Part shown: positions 7,880 through 17,210 of the stretch, piece by piece
Layout: every line of letters starts with the position of its first letter
How positions within the stretch are numbered: the first letter of the stretch is position 1
Assembly (NCBI GenBank): GCA_029239605.1
Contig: JARBUO010000020.1
Span: forward strand, 1-64,000
Length of the DNA: 64,000 nt
Reading direction: 5' to 3'
Source: Bacillota bacterium
Lineage (GTDB): Bacteria; Bacillota; Clostridia; Peptostreptococcales; Anaerovoracaceae
Notes under the pieces: generated by a model
Told to the model about the DNA's origin: nothing
The model's database searches: none
What the model saw: the letters and a program-made list of their open reading frames with translations, nothing else
Program-made: the position numbers and the translations under genes

Positions 7880-9283
7880 TTATTCTCCATTATATTTTTT
7901 TAGTTTATTCTGCAAAGTCTGCCGCGGTATTTCCAGCAGTCTGGCAGCTTTAGAAACATTGCCTTTTGTAAGCGTTACAGCTCGTTCGATCATGTCCCTC
8001 TCCACTGACTCAAGAATCTGATTCAACGGAGTGATTTGCATTTGATCAAATTTTCTGTCCTCCGTGATCTCCTCGGCTCTGCTTGCGATATGTTCCATAC
8101 GAATGGTATTTTCTGAAGAATCGGCAATGTTCATTGCATATTCGATTAAATGCTGCAATTCTCTTACATTGCCGGGCCATGAATGGTCTTTGAAGTATTC
8201 ATATACCTCTTTAGAAACCATTTTTATATTCTTGCGCAACGATAAGTTGTATCGGTTGATAAAGAAATTAAGGAGAATCTGAATATCTTCAGGCCGTTCC
8301 CTCAGCGGTATCATCTTTAATGTAAGAACGGACAGTCTGTAGTATAAATCCTGACGAATCTGTCCGATTTTCAGGCATTCTCTCGGATGCAAATTCGCCG
8401 CTGATATGACTCTGACATCCACCCTGCGCTCGGATTTGTCCCCCAATCTCCTTACGAATCCATCCTGAAGTACTCTTAGAAGTTTTGATTGCAAATAGAT
8501 GGGCATTGAATTGATCTCGTCAAGGAACAGACTTCCGCCCTCAGCGAGTTCAAATAAACCAGGATTATCGTATGCACCTGTGAAACTCCCCTTGGTCGTT
8601 CCGAACAGGAGACTTTCCAAAAGATTGTCGGGGATCGCTGCACAATTTTGAGTGATAAAAGGCTGAGCCGCTCTGCTGCTGGCATTATGTATCGCATGGG
8701 CAAACAATTCTTTTCCGGTTCCCGTTTCTCCATAGATAAAAACAGGAGCAGAACTGTCCTTGATTTTATGAATGAAATCCTTCTGATCAAGAATCTCTTT
8801 GTTTGCCGTTATAATATCATCTAAATGATAATGCGCTCTGTTAGAATATAGCTTCTTGTCCACATTCTGAAATTGCTTGAATTGTTCTGGATCCATCATA
8901 ACAACGCTTCCGGGAGCCTGTTTCTGCTTTCCGAGATCTTTTGAAATCTCAATGGATCCGATGATTCTGTCATTGGCCTTGATTGGCAGCGAGATGTTCT
9001 TTGTATATACCGTATTTCCGGACCGGTCCATTACACCCTGCCGCCTGCTGTATATTGGCATACCCAGTTCCATGGCTTTTATCAAGGTGCTGTTCTGATC
9101 ATTGATATTCGGGAAGACTTCGGACAAGTTCTTTCCTACAACGTCCTCAAAATCGTCCTTCTGATCGGGATGAAAGACCGGATTAAATTTCACGGAAAAC
9201 AGAATATTACCGGAGGTATCAATGATGGTAATCCCGTCGATATACTCCATATCGGTTAAAAAATCAGCTTTTCCTGCTGCCAT
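7880..9283 (-). CDS. sigma54-interaction domain (PAS - AAA+ - Fis HTH) transcriptional activator
   Basis: PAS-like N-terminus; GETGTGKELFAHAIHN Walker A; GSFTGAYD (GAFTGA-like); C-terminal HTH NVSKAARLLEIPRQTLQNKLKKY. Confidence 0.93.
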   Translation of the reverse strand: MAAGKADFLTDMEYIDGITIIDTSGNILFSVKFNPVFHPDQKDDFEDVVGKNLSEVFPNINDQNSTLIKAMELGMPIYSRRQGVMDRSGNTVYTKNISLPIKANDRIIGSIEISKDLGKQKQAPGSVVMMDPEQFKQFQNVDKKLYSNRAHYHLDDIITANKEILDQKDFIHKIKDSSAPVFIYGETGTGKELFAHAIHNASSRAAQPFITQNCAAIPDNLLESLLFGTTKGSFTGAYDNPGLFELAEGGSLFLDEINSMPIYLQSKLLRVLQDGFVRRLGDKSERRVDVRVISAANLHPRECLKIGQIRQDLYYRLSVLTLKMIPLRERPEDIQILLNFFINRYNLSLRKNIKMVSKEVYEYFKDHSWPGNVRELQHLIEYAMNIADSSENTIRMEHIASRAEEITEDRKFDQMQITPLNQILESVERDMIERAVTLTKGNVSKAARLLEIPRQTLQNKLKKYNGE

Positions 9284-9508
9284 TGCACATTACCTCCTAA
9301 CATTCTCGCCGCTCCGTTCTCTCCTTTGTTATGTCTAAATCGGTACTCAGGCGTTCCAAGGTCAGTCAATCTATCCCCAATCGAGCAAAATATCAATTAA
9401 AAATTGAATGATCTCAGCAATCATTATATTACTCATAATTCCAGTACGCCGTCAAGTAAAATCTCTACGGATCTGCTTATTATTGGAGAAAGGATATCCG
9501 CCAATAGC

Positions 9509-9540
9509 TTCAGAGGTACCCAATCCTGGGTACCTCTGAA
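9509..9540. repeat. perfect 14-bp inverted repeat, 4-nt loop
   Basis: TTCAGAGGTACCCA-ATCC-TGGGTACCTCTGAA; no adjacent T-tract. Confidence 0.9.
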
Positions 9541-9569
9541 CGTATTGTTCTGCTTTGCGATCTTGCCTT

Positions 9570-9672
9570 GGCAGGAAAGTGCCCTATCCTTACAATGCAT
9601 CGACAGGAAAGAGAATGCTCTGCCCCACAATGCATGGACAGGAAAAAGAGTGCTCTACCCCCACAACGCTTC
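9570..9672. repeat. three tandem imperfect 31-36 bp repeats overlapping the 3' end of the aldehyde dehydrogenase gene
   Basis: GGCAGGAAAGTGCCCTATCCTTACAATGCAT / CGACAGGAAAGAGAATGCTCTGCCCCACAATGCATG / GACAGGAAAAAGAGTGCTCTACCCCCACAACGCTTC. Confidence 0.8.
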
Positions 9673-11016
9673 TTCGGAGGGTACTTTATTATCCTTCTGA
9701 TAATATCCGACTCTCGATATATTAATCAAATGTTTATAGTCCAGGTTCTCTGAAATACTGTTATTTCCCCAAGAACCACATCCCAGCGTATTGGTGGGAG
9801 TAAATCCGTTGAAAAAACTCCCTCCTGCACTGGTAGCACTGGCTTGGTTGATGATAAACCGGCTGACATCCAAATTCTCCGCCGCATATTCGATATGCTC
9901 AATCTGATTGGAATGAATTGCCACACTGTGTCCCTTTCCATCTTTTTCGAGATTTGATCTGGCAATTTCAATGGCATCTTCAAAAGAATCATACCGATAT
10001 AAGGTTAGTACCGGACACATTTTCTCTCTGCCTAAAATGTCTTCTCTTCCCTCTGCTTCAACAACGATGACCCTTCGGTCCGATGGAATCTCTATTCCGG
10101 CCAGCGCTCCGATCCTCTGAACGGATTGACCGACTGCACCCTTATTCATTTCTCCGTCTACAAAAACGGCATCTCTTAGTTTACTTCTGCGTTCTGGGTC
10201 AGAGATATAGAACGCTCCGTTTTGGACAAAGGCATCAATCATCTCTCCATATAATTCTGCAGGAATGATTGCAGACTGTTCTCCGGAACAGATGATGCCA
10301 TTGTCAAAAGCTCTTCCAAGAATAATTTTCTCAACGGCATCCTTTCGATCCACATCCCTGTCAATGATGCACTGTACATTGCCCGCTCCTACACCAAGGG
10401 CGGGTTTTCCGCTCCGATAAGCGGCCTTGACCATTCCCATGCCTCCCGTGGCAATTACCACATCTGCTCTTTCAATCAGGATTCTTGTATGCTCCCTTGA
10501 CTGCTGATTCAGTACCTGGATGAGGTTTTTCGGTGCACCAATCTTCTCCAGATTCCGGTTGATCAGTTCCACAGTCAGAGAGCTTGCTTTCAGCGATCTG
10601 TGATGAGGCGTAATGATAATGGAATTTCTCCCCTTTAAGGCAAACATGGCATTGGACATCGGGGTAACGATTGGATTTGTAGTGGGTGTGATGGCTGCCG
10701 CAACGCCCATAGGTTTTGCAACCTCAGTAATGCCCTTCTCCTCATCTCGATTGATAATCCCGACTGATTTTTTATCTTTCAGATGATTCCAGATTACCTT
10801 GGCCTTCATTTGATTCTTGATAACCTTGTCCTCATATTTTCCCATTCCTGTTTCATCCACGGCAACCCTTGCAAGAAGCTCCGCATTGTCATGAACCGTT
10901 TTCGCGATGACCTTTACGACTTCATCCACCTGCTCCTGGCTGTACTGCTCATATTCCTTCTGGGCTGCTCTTGCCCGCTGGATATATTCCTGGATATATT
11001 GTTCACTTTCCGTCAT
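9655..11016 (-). CDS. CoA-acylating aldehyde dehydrogenase (succinate-semialdehyde dehydrogenase SucD-like)
   Basis: VAKPMGVAAAITPTTNPIVTPMSNAMFALKGRN, DNGIICSGEQS (catalytic Cys), GGSFFNGFTPTNTLGCGSWGNNSISENL. Confidence 0.85.
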   Translation of the reverse strand: MTESEQYIQEYIQRARAAQKEYEQYSQEQVDEVVKVIAKTVHDNAELLARVAVDETGMGKYEDKVIKNQMKAKVIWNHLKDKKSVGIINRDEEKGITEVAKPMGVAAAITPTTNPIVTPMSNAMFALKGRNSIIITPHHRSLKASSLTVELINRNLEKIGAPKNLIQVLNQQSREHTRILIERADVVIATGGMGMVKAAYRSGKPALGVGAGNVQCIIDRDVDRKDAVEKIILGRAFDNGIICSGEQSAIIPAELYGEMIDAFVQNGAFYISDPERRSKLRDAVFVDGEMNKGAVGQSVQRIGALAGIEIPSDRRVIVVEAEGREDILGREKMCPVLTLYRYDSFEDAIEIARSNLEKDGKGHSVAIHSNQIEHIEYAAENLDVSRFIINQASATSAGGSFFNGFTPTNTLGCGSWGNNSISENLDYKHLINISRVGYYQKDNKVPSEEALWG

Positions 11017-11040
11017 TCCCAGTTCCTCTCGTTCTTACGT

Positions 11041-11598
11041 TTAAGCCATTTTTTTCAGGAAGTATTCATTTTGTATATAATGATATCCTGCGTCATATGC
11101 TGCCAAGTTCATATCCGCAGCCCATTGATTGAAATTCCCTCTGATTGCATCTCTCGTGGATTGATACTGCAGCTTGGGTAGCAGTTTTGTTAAAGCACCC
11201 AGCATTACAATATTGACTGCAAAGGGTTTGAATCTTGTGTCAGCAATCTCGGAGGCAGGAATTTCATACACCTTTTGGGCATCCTCCGGATCTACAGTAA
11301 CCAGAGAACTGTTGACCAGAATCACGCCATCCCTTTTGGTTTGCTTTTTATATTGCTCGTATCCCAGTTGATTAAAGGCTACAAAGATATCTGCTTTTTC
11401 CACCTTCATATAGTCAATTTCGTCATGATCTGAAACAACGACCTCTGCCTTACACGCACCGCCTCTGGCTTCCGGTCCATAACTCTGGGTCTGGGAGACA
11501 TTACAGCTTTCGTTAATGCCATACACTTTCGCTAAAATAATCGCCGCAGAGATAACACCATGACCCCCTGCACCGACAATTCGAATATCTCTTCTCAT
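11041..11598 (-). CDS. 2-oxoacid:acceptor oxidoreductase gamma subunit (KorC-like)
   Basis: MRRDIRIVGAGGHGVISAAIILAKV...QTQSYGPEARGGACKAEVVVSD. Confidence 0.88.
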   Translation of the reverse strand: MRRDIRIVGAGGHGVISAAIILAKVYGINESCNVSQTQSYGPEARGGACKAEVVVSDHDEIDYMKVEKADIFVAFNQLGYEQYKKQTKRDGVILVNSSLVTVDPEDAQKVYEIPASEIADTRFKPFAVNIVMLGALTKLLPKLQYQSTRDAIRGNFNQWAADMNLAAYDAGYHYIQNEYFLKKMA

Positions 11599-11610
11599 TG
11601 AAAACTCCTC

Positions 11611-11817
11611 CTATTCAACAGTGATGCAGCCATCTGGGCAAAGCATCTCACATAATTTACAACCGATGCACTTTTCTTTCTGCGCCGGATAAGGGATCAG
11701 TGAGCCAAAGCTCTGTCTTTCCTCCGACATTGCAAATACGCATTTAGGGCATGCTTTGATGCAGATCCCGCAACCTTTGCAGTATGTCTTATCAATCGAT
11801 ATCTCCATCATTTTCAT
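11611..11817 (-). CDS. 2-oxoacid:acceptor oxidoreductase ferredoxin (delta) subunit, 2x[4Fe-4S]
   Basis: CKGCGICIKACPKCVF and CIGCKLCEMLCPDGCI. Confidence 0.92.
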   Translation of the reverse strand: MKMMEISIDKTYCKGCGICIKACPKCVFAMSEERQSFGSLIPYPAQKEKCIGCKLCEMLCPDGCITVE

Positions 11818-12638
11818 ACGGTCTCCTTTTGCATTCCCCGAAGCTGTTCTTTCAGTTTTCTAATTTTGTCTGTATATTCCTGCCTGCTGTTGTCCTCCTT
11901 AAAAGTTCCGATGGGGATTTTGCCCGCAGGCTTATCAGGGATCCAACTTTTATACGGAATCGTTTGACTCTTGATTGCCTCCATCATGCCCCAGGGGTCC
12001 CGTTCTTGAAATACACTCTTTCCAGCCTGAACCGGGCATTGGGACAGTACTTCGATCAGAGAAAAGCCGTTGTGCATAATCCCTTCCTTGATTGCTTTTT
12101 TTAACTGATTCGGATGTGCAACTGTCCACCTGGCACAATAGGTGGCCCCTGCGCTCATGGCGATTCCACATCCATCAATGGGATCATCAAATGCACCAAA
12201 GGGGCTGGTCTTTGTCTTTGACCCCGGAGGAGTCGTCGGCGATTTCTGCCCGCCAGTCATCCCATAGATAAAGTTATTCACAAGGATAACAGTAATATTG
12301 ATGTTTCTGTTAGCTGCATGGAGAAGGTGATTTCCTCCAATGGCAAGACAATCCCCATCACCGGTAAATACAATGATGTTCTTCTCAGGCCTGCTGAGCT
12401 TCAATCCTTCTGCAAAGGCAATTGCCCTGCCGTGAATGGTATGCATCACATCCATATTCAGATAGGGGGGAATCCAGGAGGAACAGCCAATTCCGCTGAC
12501 ACAGGCAGTATCCTCTTTCACGCCAAGCTCATCGATCGCATGGATTGCTGCATTTAATATGATTCCGTTCCCGCAGCCTGCACAGAAGATATAGGGAAGC
12601 GAATCTTTTTTTATATATCGTTCAATCAGTGGATTCAT
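11814..12638 (-). CDS. 2-oxoacid:acceptor oxidoreductase beta subunit (TPP-binding, KorB-like)
   Basis: FCAGCGNGIILNAAIHAI...GIGCSSW...FTGDGDCLAIGGNHLLHAANRNINITVILVNNFIYGMTGGQ. Confidence 0.92.
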   Translation of the reverse strand: MNPLIERYIKKDSLPYIFCAGCGNGIILNAAIHAIDELGVKEDTACVSGIGCSSWIPPYLNMDVMHTIHGRAIAFAEGLKLSRPEKNIIVFTGDGDCLAIGGNHLLHAANRNINITVILVNNFIYGMTGGQKSPTTPPGSKTKTSPFGAFDDPIDGCGIAMSAGATYCARWTVAHPNQLKKAIKEGIMHNGFSLIEVLSQCPVQAGKSVFQERDPWGMMEAIKSQTIPYKSWIPDKPAGKIPIGTFKEDNSRQEYTDKIRKLKEQLRGMQKETV

Positions 12639-12644
12639 TGTTTT

Positions 12645-13802
12645 CTACCTTCCTCTTTCGCCAGTCTCGTTTTCAATGATGTGCAGAAGTTCTGTCGGCT
12701 GATGGATGATACCGCCCAGTTTCGGAACAGAGATCACGTTGCTTTGTTTTAAGCACCGTTGGATTTCGAGACAATACTTACCCATGTTCATTTCCGGAAC
12801 AATGACAGTTCTTATGGTTGCTGCCAGTTCCTTCAGCTGTTCTTCAGGAAAGGGCCAAACGATATTTATTTTTATAAGACCTGCTTTTATTCCTTTTTCC
12901 CGGGCAATTCTTACTGCACGTTTTGCAGATCTGGCTACCGTACCATAGGCGATTACCGCAACCTCTGCATCCTCCAGAAACTCGTGATCTATGTCCACCA
13001 GGTCCCCTTGGTTTTTTCTAATTTTATCAATTAGATTTCCTACAAAAACCCCGCTTTTGTCTGCAAGATGCCCGATCCGCCTCCCCTTCTCATCATGAAG
13101 CTGACCTTCCACCAGCAAGTTATGCCCTTCGAAAAAATGAACTGCGTAGGGAATATTCTTTTCATTTCGGCCAAATGGTTTATCACAGTGCTTCACCGGC
13201 GTATGTTCCTCCACCGCAATCTGCTCTGGAATCTGAATCTTCTCCCGCATATGCCCCACGATTTCGTCTGCAAGCAAAATCACAGGAGTTCGGAACCGTT
13301 CCGCAAGGTTGAAGGCCTTGACGGTAAAGTCATACATCTCCTGTACCGATGCAGGAGCAAGACAAATCATTTCATAGTCCCCGTGACTTCCGTACTTCGC
13401 CTGATAAATGTCCTGCTGTGATGAGAACGTGGGCTGGCCTGTGGCAGGGCCGCCTCGCTGAACGTTGACAACAACAACGGGGGTCTCCGTTTCCACTGCA
13501 TAACCCAAGGCTTCCTGCTTCAACGTAAAACCCGGTCCCGAAGTTGCAGTCATGGATTTCTTTCCGCCCCATCTGGCTCCGATAACGGCACACATGGCCG
13601 AAATCTCATCCTCAGCCTGCAGGAAAGAACCCTCCTCTTGAAGCAGTAAAGCTTCTGATAAATATTCTATAATTTCTGTTGAAGGAGTGATGGGATAACC
13701 GGCGAAGAACCTGCATCCCGCATGGATTGCGGCTTCAGCACAGGCCTCATTCCCCTGTAATACTTTTTCGCCATGATTCATAACGTCTATTTTCTTCAGC
13801 AT
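12645..13802 (-). CDS. 2-oxoacid:acceptor oxidoreductase alpha subunit (KorA-like)
   Basis: FFAGYPITPSTEIIEYLSE...TATSGPGFTLKQEALGYAVETETPVVVVNVQRGGPATGQPT. Confidence 0.92.
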   Translation of the reverse strand: MLKKIDVMNHGEKVLQGNEACAEAAIHAGCRFFAGYPITPSTEIIEYLSEALLLQEEGSFLQAEDEISAMCAVIGARWGGKKSMTATSGPGFTLKQEALGYAVETETPVVVVNVQRGGPATGQPTFSSQQDIYQAKYGSHGDYEMICLAPASVQEMYDFTVKAFNLAERFRTPVILLADEIVGHMREKIQIPEQIAVEEHTPVKHCDKPFGRNEKNIPYAVHFFEGHNLLVEGQLHDEKGRRIGHLADKSGVFVGNLIDKIRKNQGDLVDIDHEFLEDAEVAVIAYGTVARSAKRAVRIAREKGIKAGLIKINIVWPFPEEQLKELAATIRTVIVPEMNMGKYCLEIQRCLKQSNVISVPKLGGIIHQPTELLHIIENETGERGR

Positions 13803-14114
13803 TTCTGTCCTCCTGTTTTCAGCTTCGACAGACAGAAAACGGCTTTGGCCGCACTGAATCTACCGATGCTTTCCATATACTAGAATAGCACCGGAAAATA
13901 AAAAAACAATAATTCCACCCCCTTATATCCGTGGATTACTGTTTTCTTAATGAACATATTATTATGTAATACATCCATACCTTTATTATTGTATACAATC
14001 TTATAGAACGGTGTTTTGAACGGCTTTCCCTTCAGGGAAACAAATTCATCCTCTAAGAAAGGGGCTGACCTTCCGTGAGATCAGAGGCAGAAATGCAAGA
14101 GATTGATTTGGTTT

Positions 14115-15254
14115 TTATTTGGGTTTGTATTCAGCAAGTTGGAGTGACAGCTGTCCGGAGCTTCCGTTCCGTATCACGGTAAATGTTACCGTATCACCCA
14201 CGCTGTATTTCTCCAGCGTCTGAGCAAGTACTGCAGAACCGGTAATCTTGGTATCTCCTACAGCAGAGATAAGATCTCCTGCCTTAAAGCCAGCCGCCTC
14301 GGCATTGGACCCCGATGCAACAGCTTGGACATAAACACCCAGCTGGCGGACTCCATACATCAATGCTTTCTGGGTTGTAGTGAGATCCAGGAAAGTCATT
14401 CCGGTGTCGATCCGCCCCTTAACGTAACCGTACTCCATCAGTTCATTGGCGACTGCTTTTGCATCATTAATGGGAATGGCGAATCCAAGGCCTTCCACAT
14501 CAGATCCCGAAGATTTTGCTACGACAATACCAATCAGTTGTCCGCGATCATTGAACAAGCCGCCGCCGGAATTCCCGGGATTGATAGCTGCATCCGTCTG
14601 AAGCAAGCTCATGGTCTTCCCATCAATGGTGAGTTCCCTGTCCAGTGCACTGATAATTCCCTGCGTGACAGTACCTCCAAGCTGGCCCAGAGGATTCCCG
14701 ATGGCGATGGCCGTATCTCCGACCTGAAGCCCTTCTGAATCTCCAAGTATTGCCGGAGTCAGGCTCGTCGCTTCTATCTTTAACAATGCCACATCTGTTT
14801 TGCTGTCGGTACCAACCAGGGTTGCAGTATATGTTTTCTCATTTTTCAAACGTACGGTAATCTTATTTGCACCGTCGATCACATGGTTATTGGTTACGAT
14901 ATATCCATCACTTGAGACAATTACACCGCTGCCTGCGCCGTTGGTGACATACTGCTGCATCCAGCTGTCATTTGTAACGGTTTCCGTCCTGATCTCCACC
15001 ACCGATGCCGCTGTCAGTGCCGCAACTTCTGCCGTGGTTCGTTTACCCCCCTCTGCAGCAGAAGTTGTCGACAGCAAAGCAGTCTGCTCTGCTTTTGTGT
15101 TCCATGAAATCTGCTCAGGAAGCTCAATGCCGCCGGAGAAGTATCCCGCTGTGGCCAGCCCGCCTGCAAATCCCAGCATGGAAGATATCGTAATACTAAA
15201 GGTAAGTACCAAAGCAGCACTTTTTGCCGTAATCAGAAACCTTCTTTTTCTCAT
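14115..15254 (-). CDS. HtrA/DegP-like trypsin-family serine protease with PDZ domain
   Basis: TNNHVIDGA, SKTDVALLKI, QTDAAINPGNSGGGLFN catalytic motifs; C-terminal PDZ. Confidence 0.93.
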   Translation of the reverse strand: MRKRRFLITAKSAALVLTFSITISSMLGFAGGLATAGYFSGGIELPEQISWNTKAEQTALLSTTSAAEGGKRTTAEVAALTAASVVEIRTETVTNDSWMQQYVTNGAGSGVIVSSDGYIVTNNHVIDGANKITVRLKNEKTYTATLVGTDSKTDVALLKIEATSLTPAILGDSEGLQVGDTAIAIGNPLGQLGGTVTQGIISALDRELTIDGKTMSLLQTDAAINPGNSGGGLFNDRGQLIGIVVAKSSGSDVEGLGFAIPINDAKAVANELMEYGYVKGRIDTGMTFLDLTTTQKALMYGVRQLGVYVQAVASGSNAEAAGFKAGDLISAVGDTKITGSAVLAQTLEKYSVGDTVTFTVIRNGSSGQLSLQLAEYKPK

Positions 15255-15427
15255 CCATCACACCTCCAAATATTAGATCAATTTATAACAAAAGGTCATC
15301 CCTACGTAATATAAGGATAACCTTCTTTTATGAAGAATTTATGAAGAGTGAATGATCCTTTGAAAAAATTACCGTTTCCGTTTCTATCTTCGTCAGCCTT
15401 TCACCGTCTTTCTAAAACGTTATGCGG

Positions 15428-16435
15428 TTACTCTACCTTGGCGACTGTAAAGAGTTCTCGCAAAACCTCTTGACCGGATGGAAACGGATTCATAATCGTC
15501 CAAATACTGATCCCTGCAAGACCATATTCGTTGATGAGCTCCAGCTTCGCCCTCATGCTTCTGGCATCCTCAAACCAAACCTCATGCTGGCGCCCCTGTT
15601 CGTCAACATAAGTAAAGAAAGGCGATTGGGCAACTTCATCAAATTGAATGGGTACTCCATATCTGGCAGCCCTTGCCGGCGCTTCAACATTGGAAATTGT
15701 TTCAGCTCTGGATTCCCCTCTCACAAACGGCAGCGTCCAGTCATAACCGTAGTTTGGAATTCCCATCAGTATCTTTGAGGGGTTGATTTGGGTAACGCCA
15801 TAATCGAGCACTTCACGAACCTTGTTAATGGGTGCAACTGCCATAGGAGGGCCGTAAGTATAGCCCCACTCATATGTCATCAAAAGTACCAAATTTGCAG
15901 CCTGCCCCATACCAGCGTAGTCATGACCGCCATACAGCAATCCGGGCTGTTCCGTATAGGTCTTCGGCGCCAGTGCAACAGTTACGATAAAGCCTTCCGG
16001 ATTCAGCCGCGCTGCTGTGTCTCTTACCAAAGCGACATACTCATCTGCATCTTCTCTGTTTACAAACTCGAAATCGAAATCAACTCCGTAAAAATCTTTT
16101 GTATTTACAGTTTGATAAAGATTTTCAATCAATCTGTTTCTTGCTTCAGGATTATTCAAAACCTGACTTGCCAGTTCATTGCTGAATTGCCCCTGTTCAT
16201 TCAGCGGTGTTAAGACGAGAAGTGCCTGAACACCATGCTCTCTTGCGGTTTGGAGAACCCGTGCATCGTTTGGTTGGATCAAATCACCCTGAGGAGTAAA
16301 TCCGTAACTGAAAGAAGAAACATAGGTAAGATCGGGCATCCACTGCTCCAAAGTCCCCTGATTTATGAACGGATAGGCATATCCGTTCACGATAATGGAT
16401 CCGTATTGCGAAGCCCTAATATTATACCAAGGCAT
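15428..16435 (-). CDS. glycoside hydrolase family 18-type (spore germination YaaH-like) protein
   Basis: FYGVDFDFEFVNREDADEYVALVRD (DxxDxDxE-like), WFEDARSMRAKLELINEYGLAGISIWT. Confidence 0.85.
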   Translation of the reverse strand: MPWYNIRASQYGSIIVNGYAYPFINQGTLEQWMPDLTYVSSFSYGFTPQGDLIQPNDARVLQTAREHGVQALLVLTPLNEQGQFSNELASQVLNNPEARNRLIENLYQTVNTKDFYGVDFDFEFVNREDADEYVALVRDTAARLNPEGFIVTVALAPKTYTEQPGLLYGGHDYAGMGQAANLVLLMTYEWGYTYGPPMAVAPINKVREVLDYGVTQINPSKILMGIPNYGYDWTLPFVRGESRAETISNVEAPARAARYGVPIQFDEVAQSPFFTYVDEQGRQHEVWFEDARSMRAKLELINEYGLAGISIWTIMNPFPSGQEVLRELFTVAKVE

Positions 16436-16837
16436 AGTTCCACCTCCTTACCTACAGAATATGTCTGCAGAGGACTGATTATGCCTTGTCTCCTTCGTTT
16501 CCTCTAACGGCAGAACCCCTTTCTTCTGCCCTATGTAAATTCAGCTACTCCTGATGGCTCAAGGCCGGGAATCCCGGCTCCGTAGACGGCTTCCCCACCG
16601 CTGCGAAGGCTGTTGCCGACATCAATGCAAGTATAAGCAATGTAACGGTAATAATTTTCATAGTGATTCCTGACCTCATTTGTTCCTTTCCTGATGTCAA
16701 TCTGCATTGACACTGAATTCCTTTTTTACACCTTTTGTATTAATAAGACGAATGAGAAACAAAAAAAGTTCCCACAAAATAGAAAAAAATTAGATTATTT
16801 TATCGTTTGCTTTCTGTAAGCGCAATTTTTTTGGAAA

Positions 16838-16890
16838 AAAAAGACCCTCTGATCGGATTTGATTCTATCCGACTCATACAGGGTCTTTTT
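16838..16890 (-). terminator. rho-independent terminator
   Basis: AAAAAGACCCT...AGGGTCTTTTT flanking small ORF 16906..17064. Confidence 0.7.
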
Positions 16891-16905
16891 CGTTTACTTT
16901 AAATT

Positions 16906-17064
16906 TTAGTCATCAGCCTTATCTGCCTTTTTATGACCATACTTTGCCTTTCCCTGTATTTCTGGAACAGGTTTCTGGTCATTCTTCGGAATATGAAGCT
17001 TATGGTTGCTTTCTGTTCCATGGGGTTCTTCAGGATCTGGTCTTCTCATGCCTGCCTTTGCCAT
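16906..17064 (-). CDS. unannotated 52-aa hydrophilic small protein
   Basis: MAKAGMRRPDPEEPHGTESNHKLHIPKNDQKPVPEIQGKAKYGHKKADKADD*; RBS TAGGAGGAACTGAG upstream; below the ORF-track cutoff. Confidence 0.7.
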   Translation of the reverse strand: MAKAGMRRPDPEEPHGTESNHKLHIPKNDQKPVPEIQGKAKYGHKKADKADD

Positions 17065-17075
17065 CTCAGTTCCTC

Positions 17076-17210
17076 CTACACATCATTATTCGGAATAGAC
17101 TGCTTTTTCGCATTCCTATTCTGATTCTGATTTTCTCTGGTCAACGGCGTCTGACCGTTGGCTTTTTGCTTTCTGACTTCTTTATTATCGATTTGACTAT
17201 CTTTTGCCAT
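17076..17210 (-). CDS. unannotated 44-aa hydrophilic small protein
   Basis: MAKDSQIDNKEVRKQKANGQTPLTRENQNQNRNAKKQSIPNNDV*; RBS CAGGAGGTTATCCG; stop lies at the RBS of 16906..17064. Confidence 0.7.
   Translation of the reverse strand: MAKDSQIDNKEVRKQKANGQTPLTRENQNQNRNAKKQSIPNNDV

Noticed and set aside
7699-7890. 63-aa ORF MENKCPNYNNWCPNANVSYSVSRKKCPNDNN with repeated CPN motifs
   Set aside because: The repeats are explained by the three DNA repeats upstream of the sigma54 promoter; it overlaps the terminator and has no RBS evidence.
9570-9672. Possible CRISPR array
   Set aside because: Only three imperfect tandem units with no unique spacers, and they overlap a gene end.
13803-14114. Second sigma54 promoter upstream of the KOR operon
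   Set aside because: I scanned by eye for GG-N10-GC on the minus strand and for the TTTGGGCAC repeat and found no convincing match, so KOR/ALDH control by the activator is unproven.
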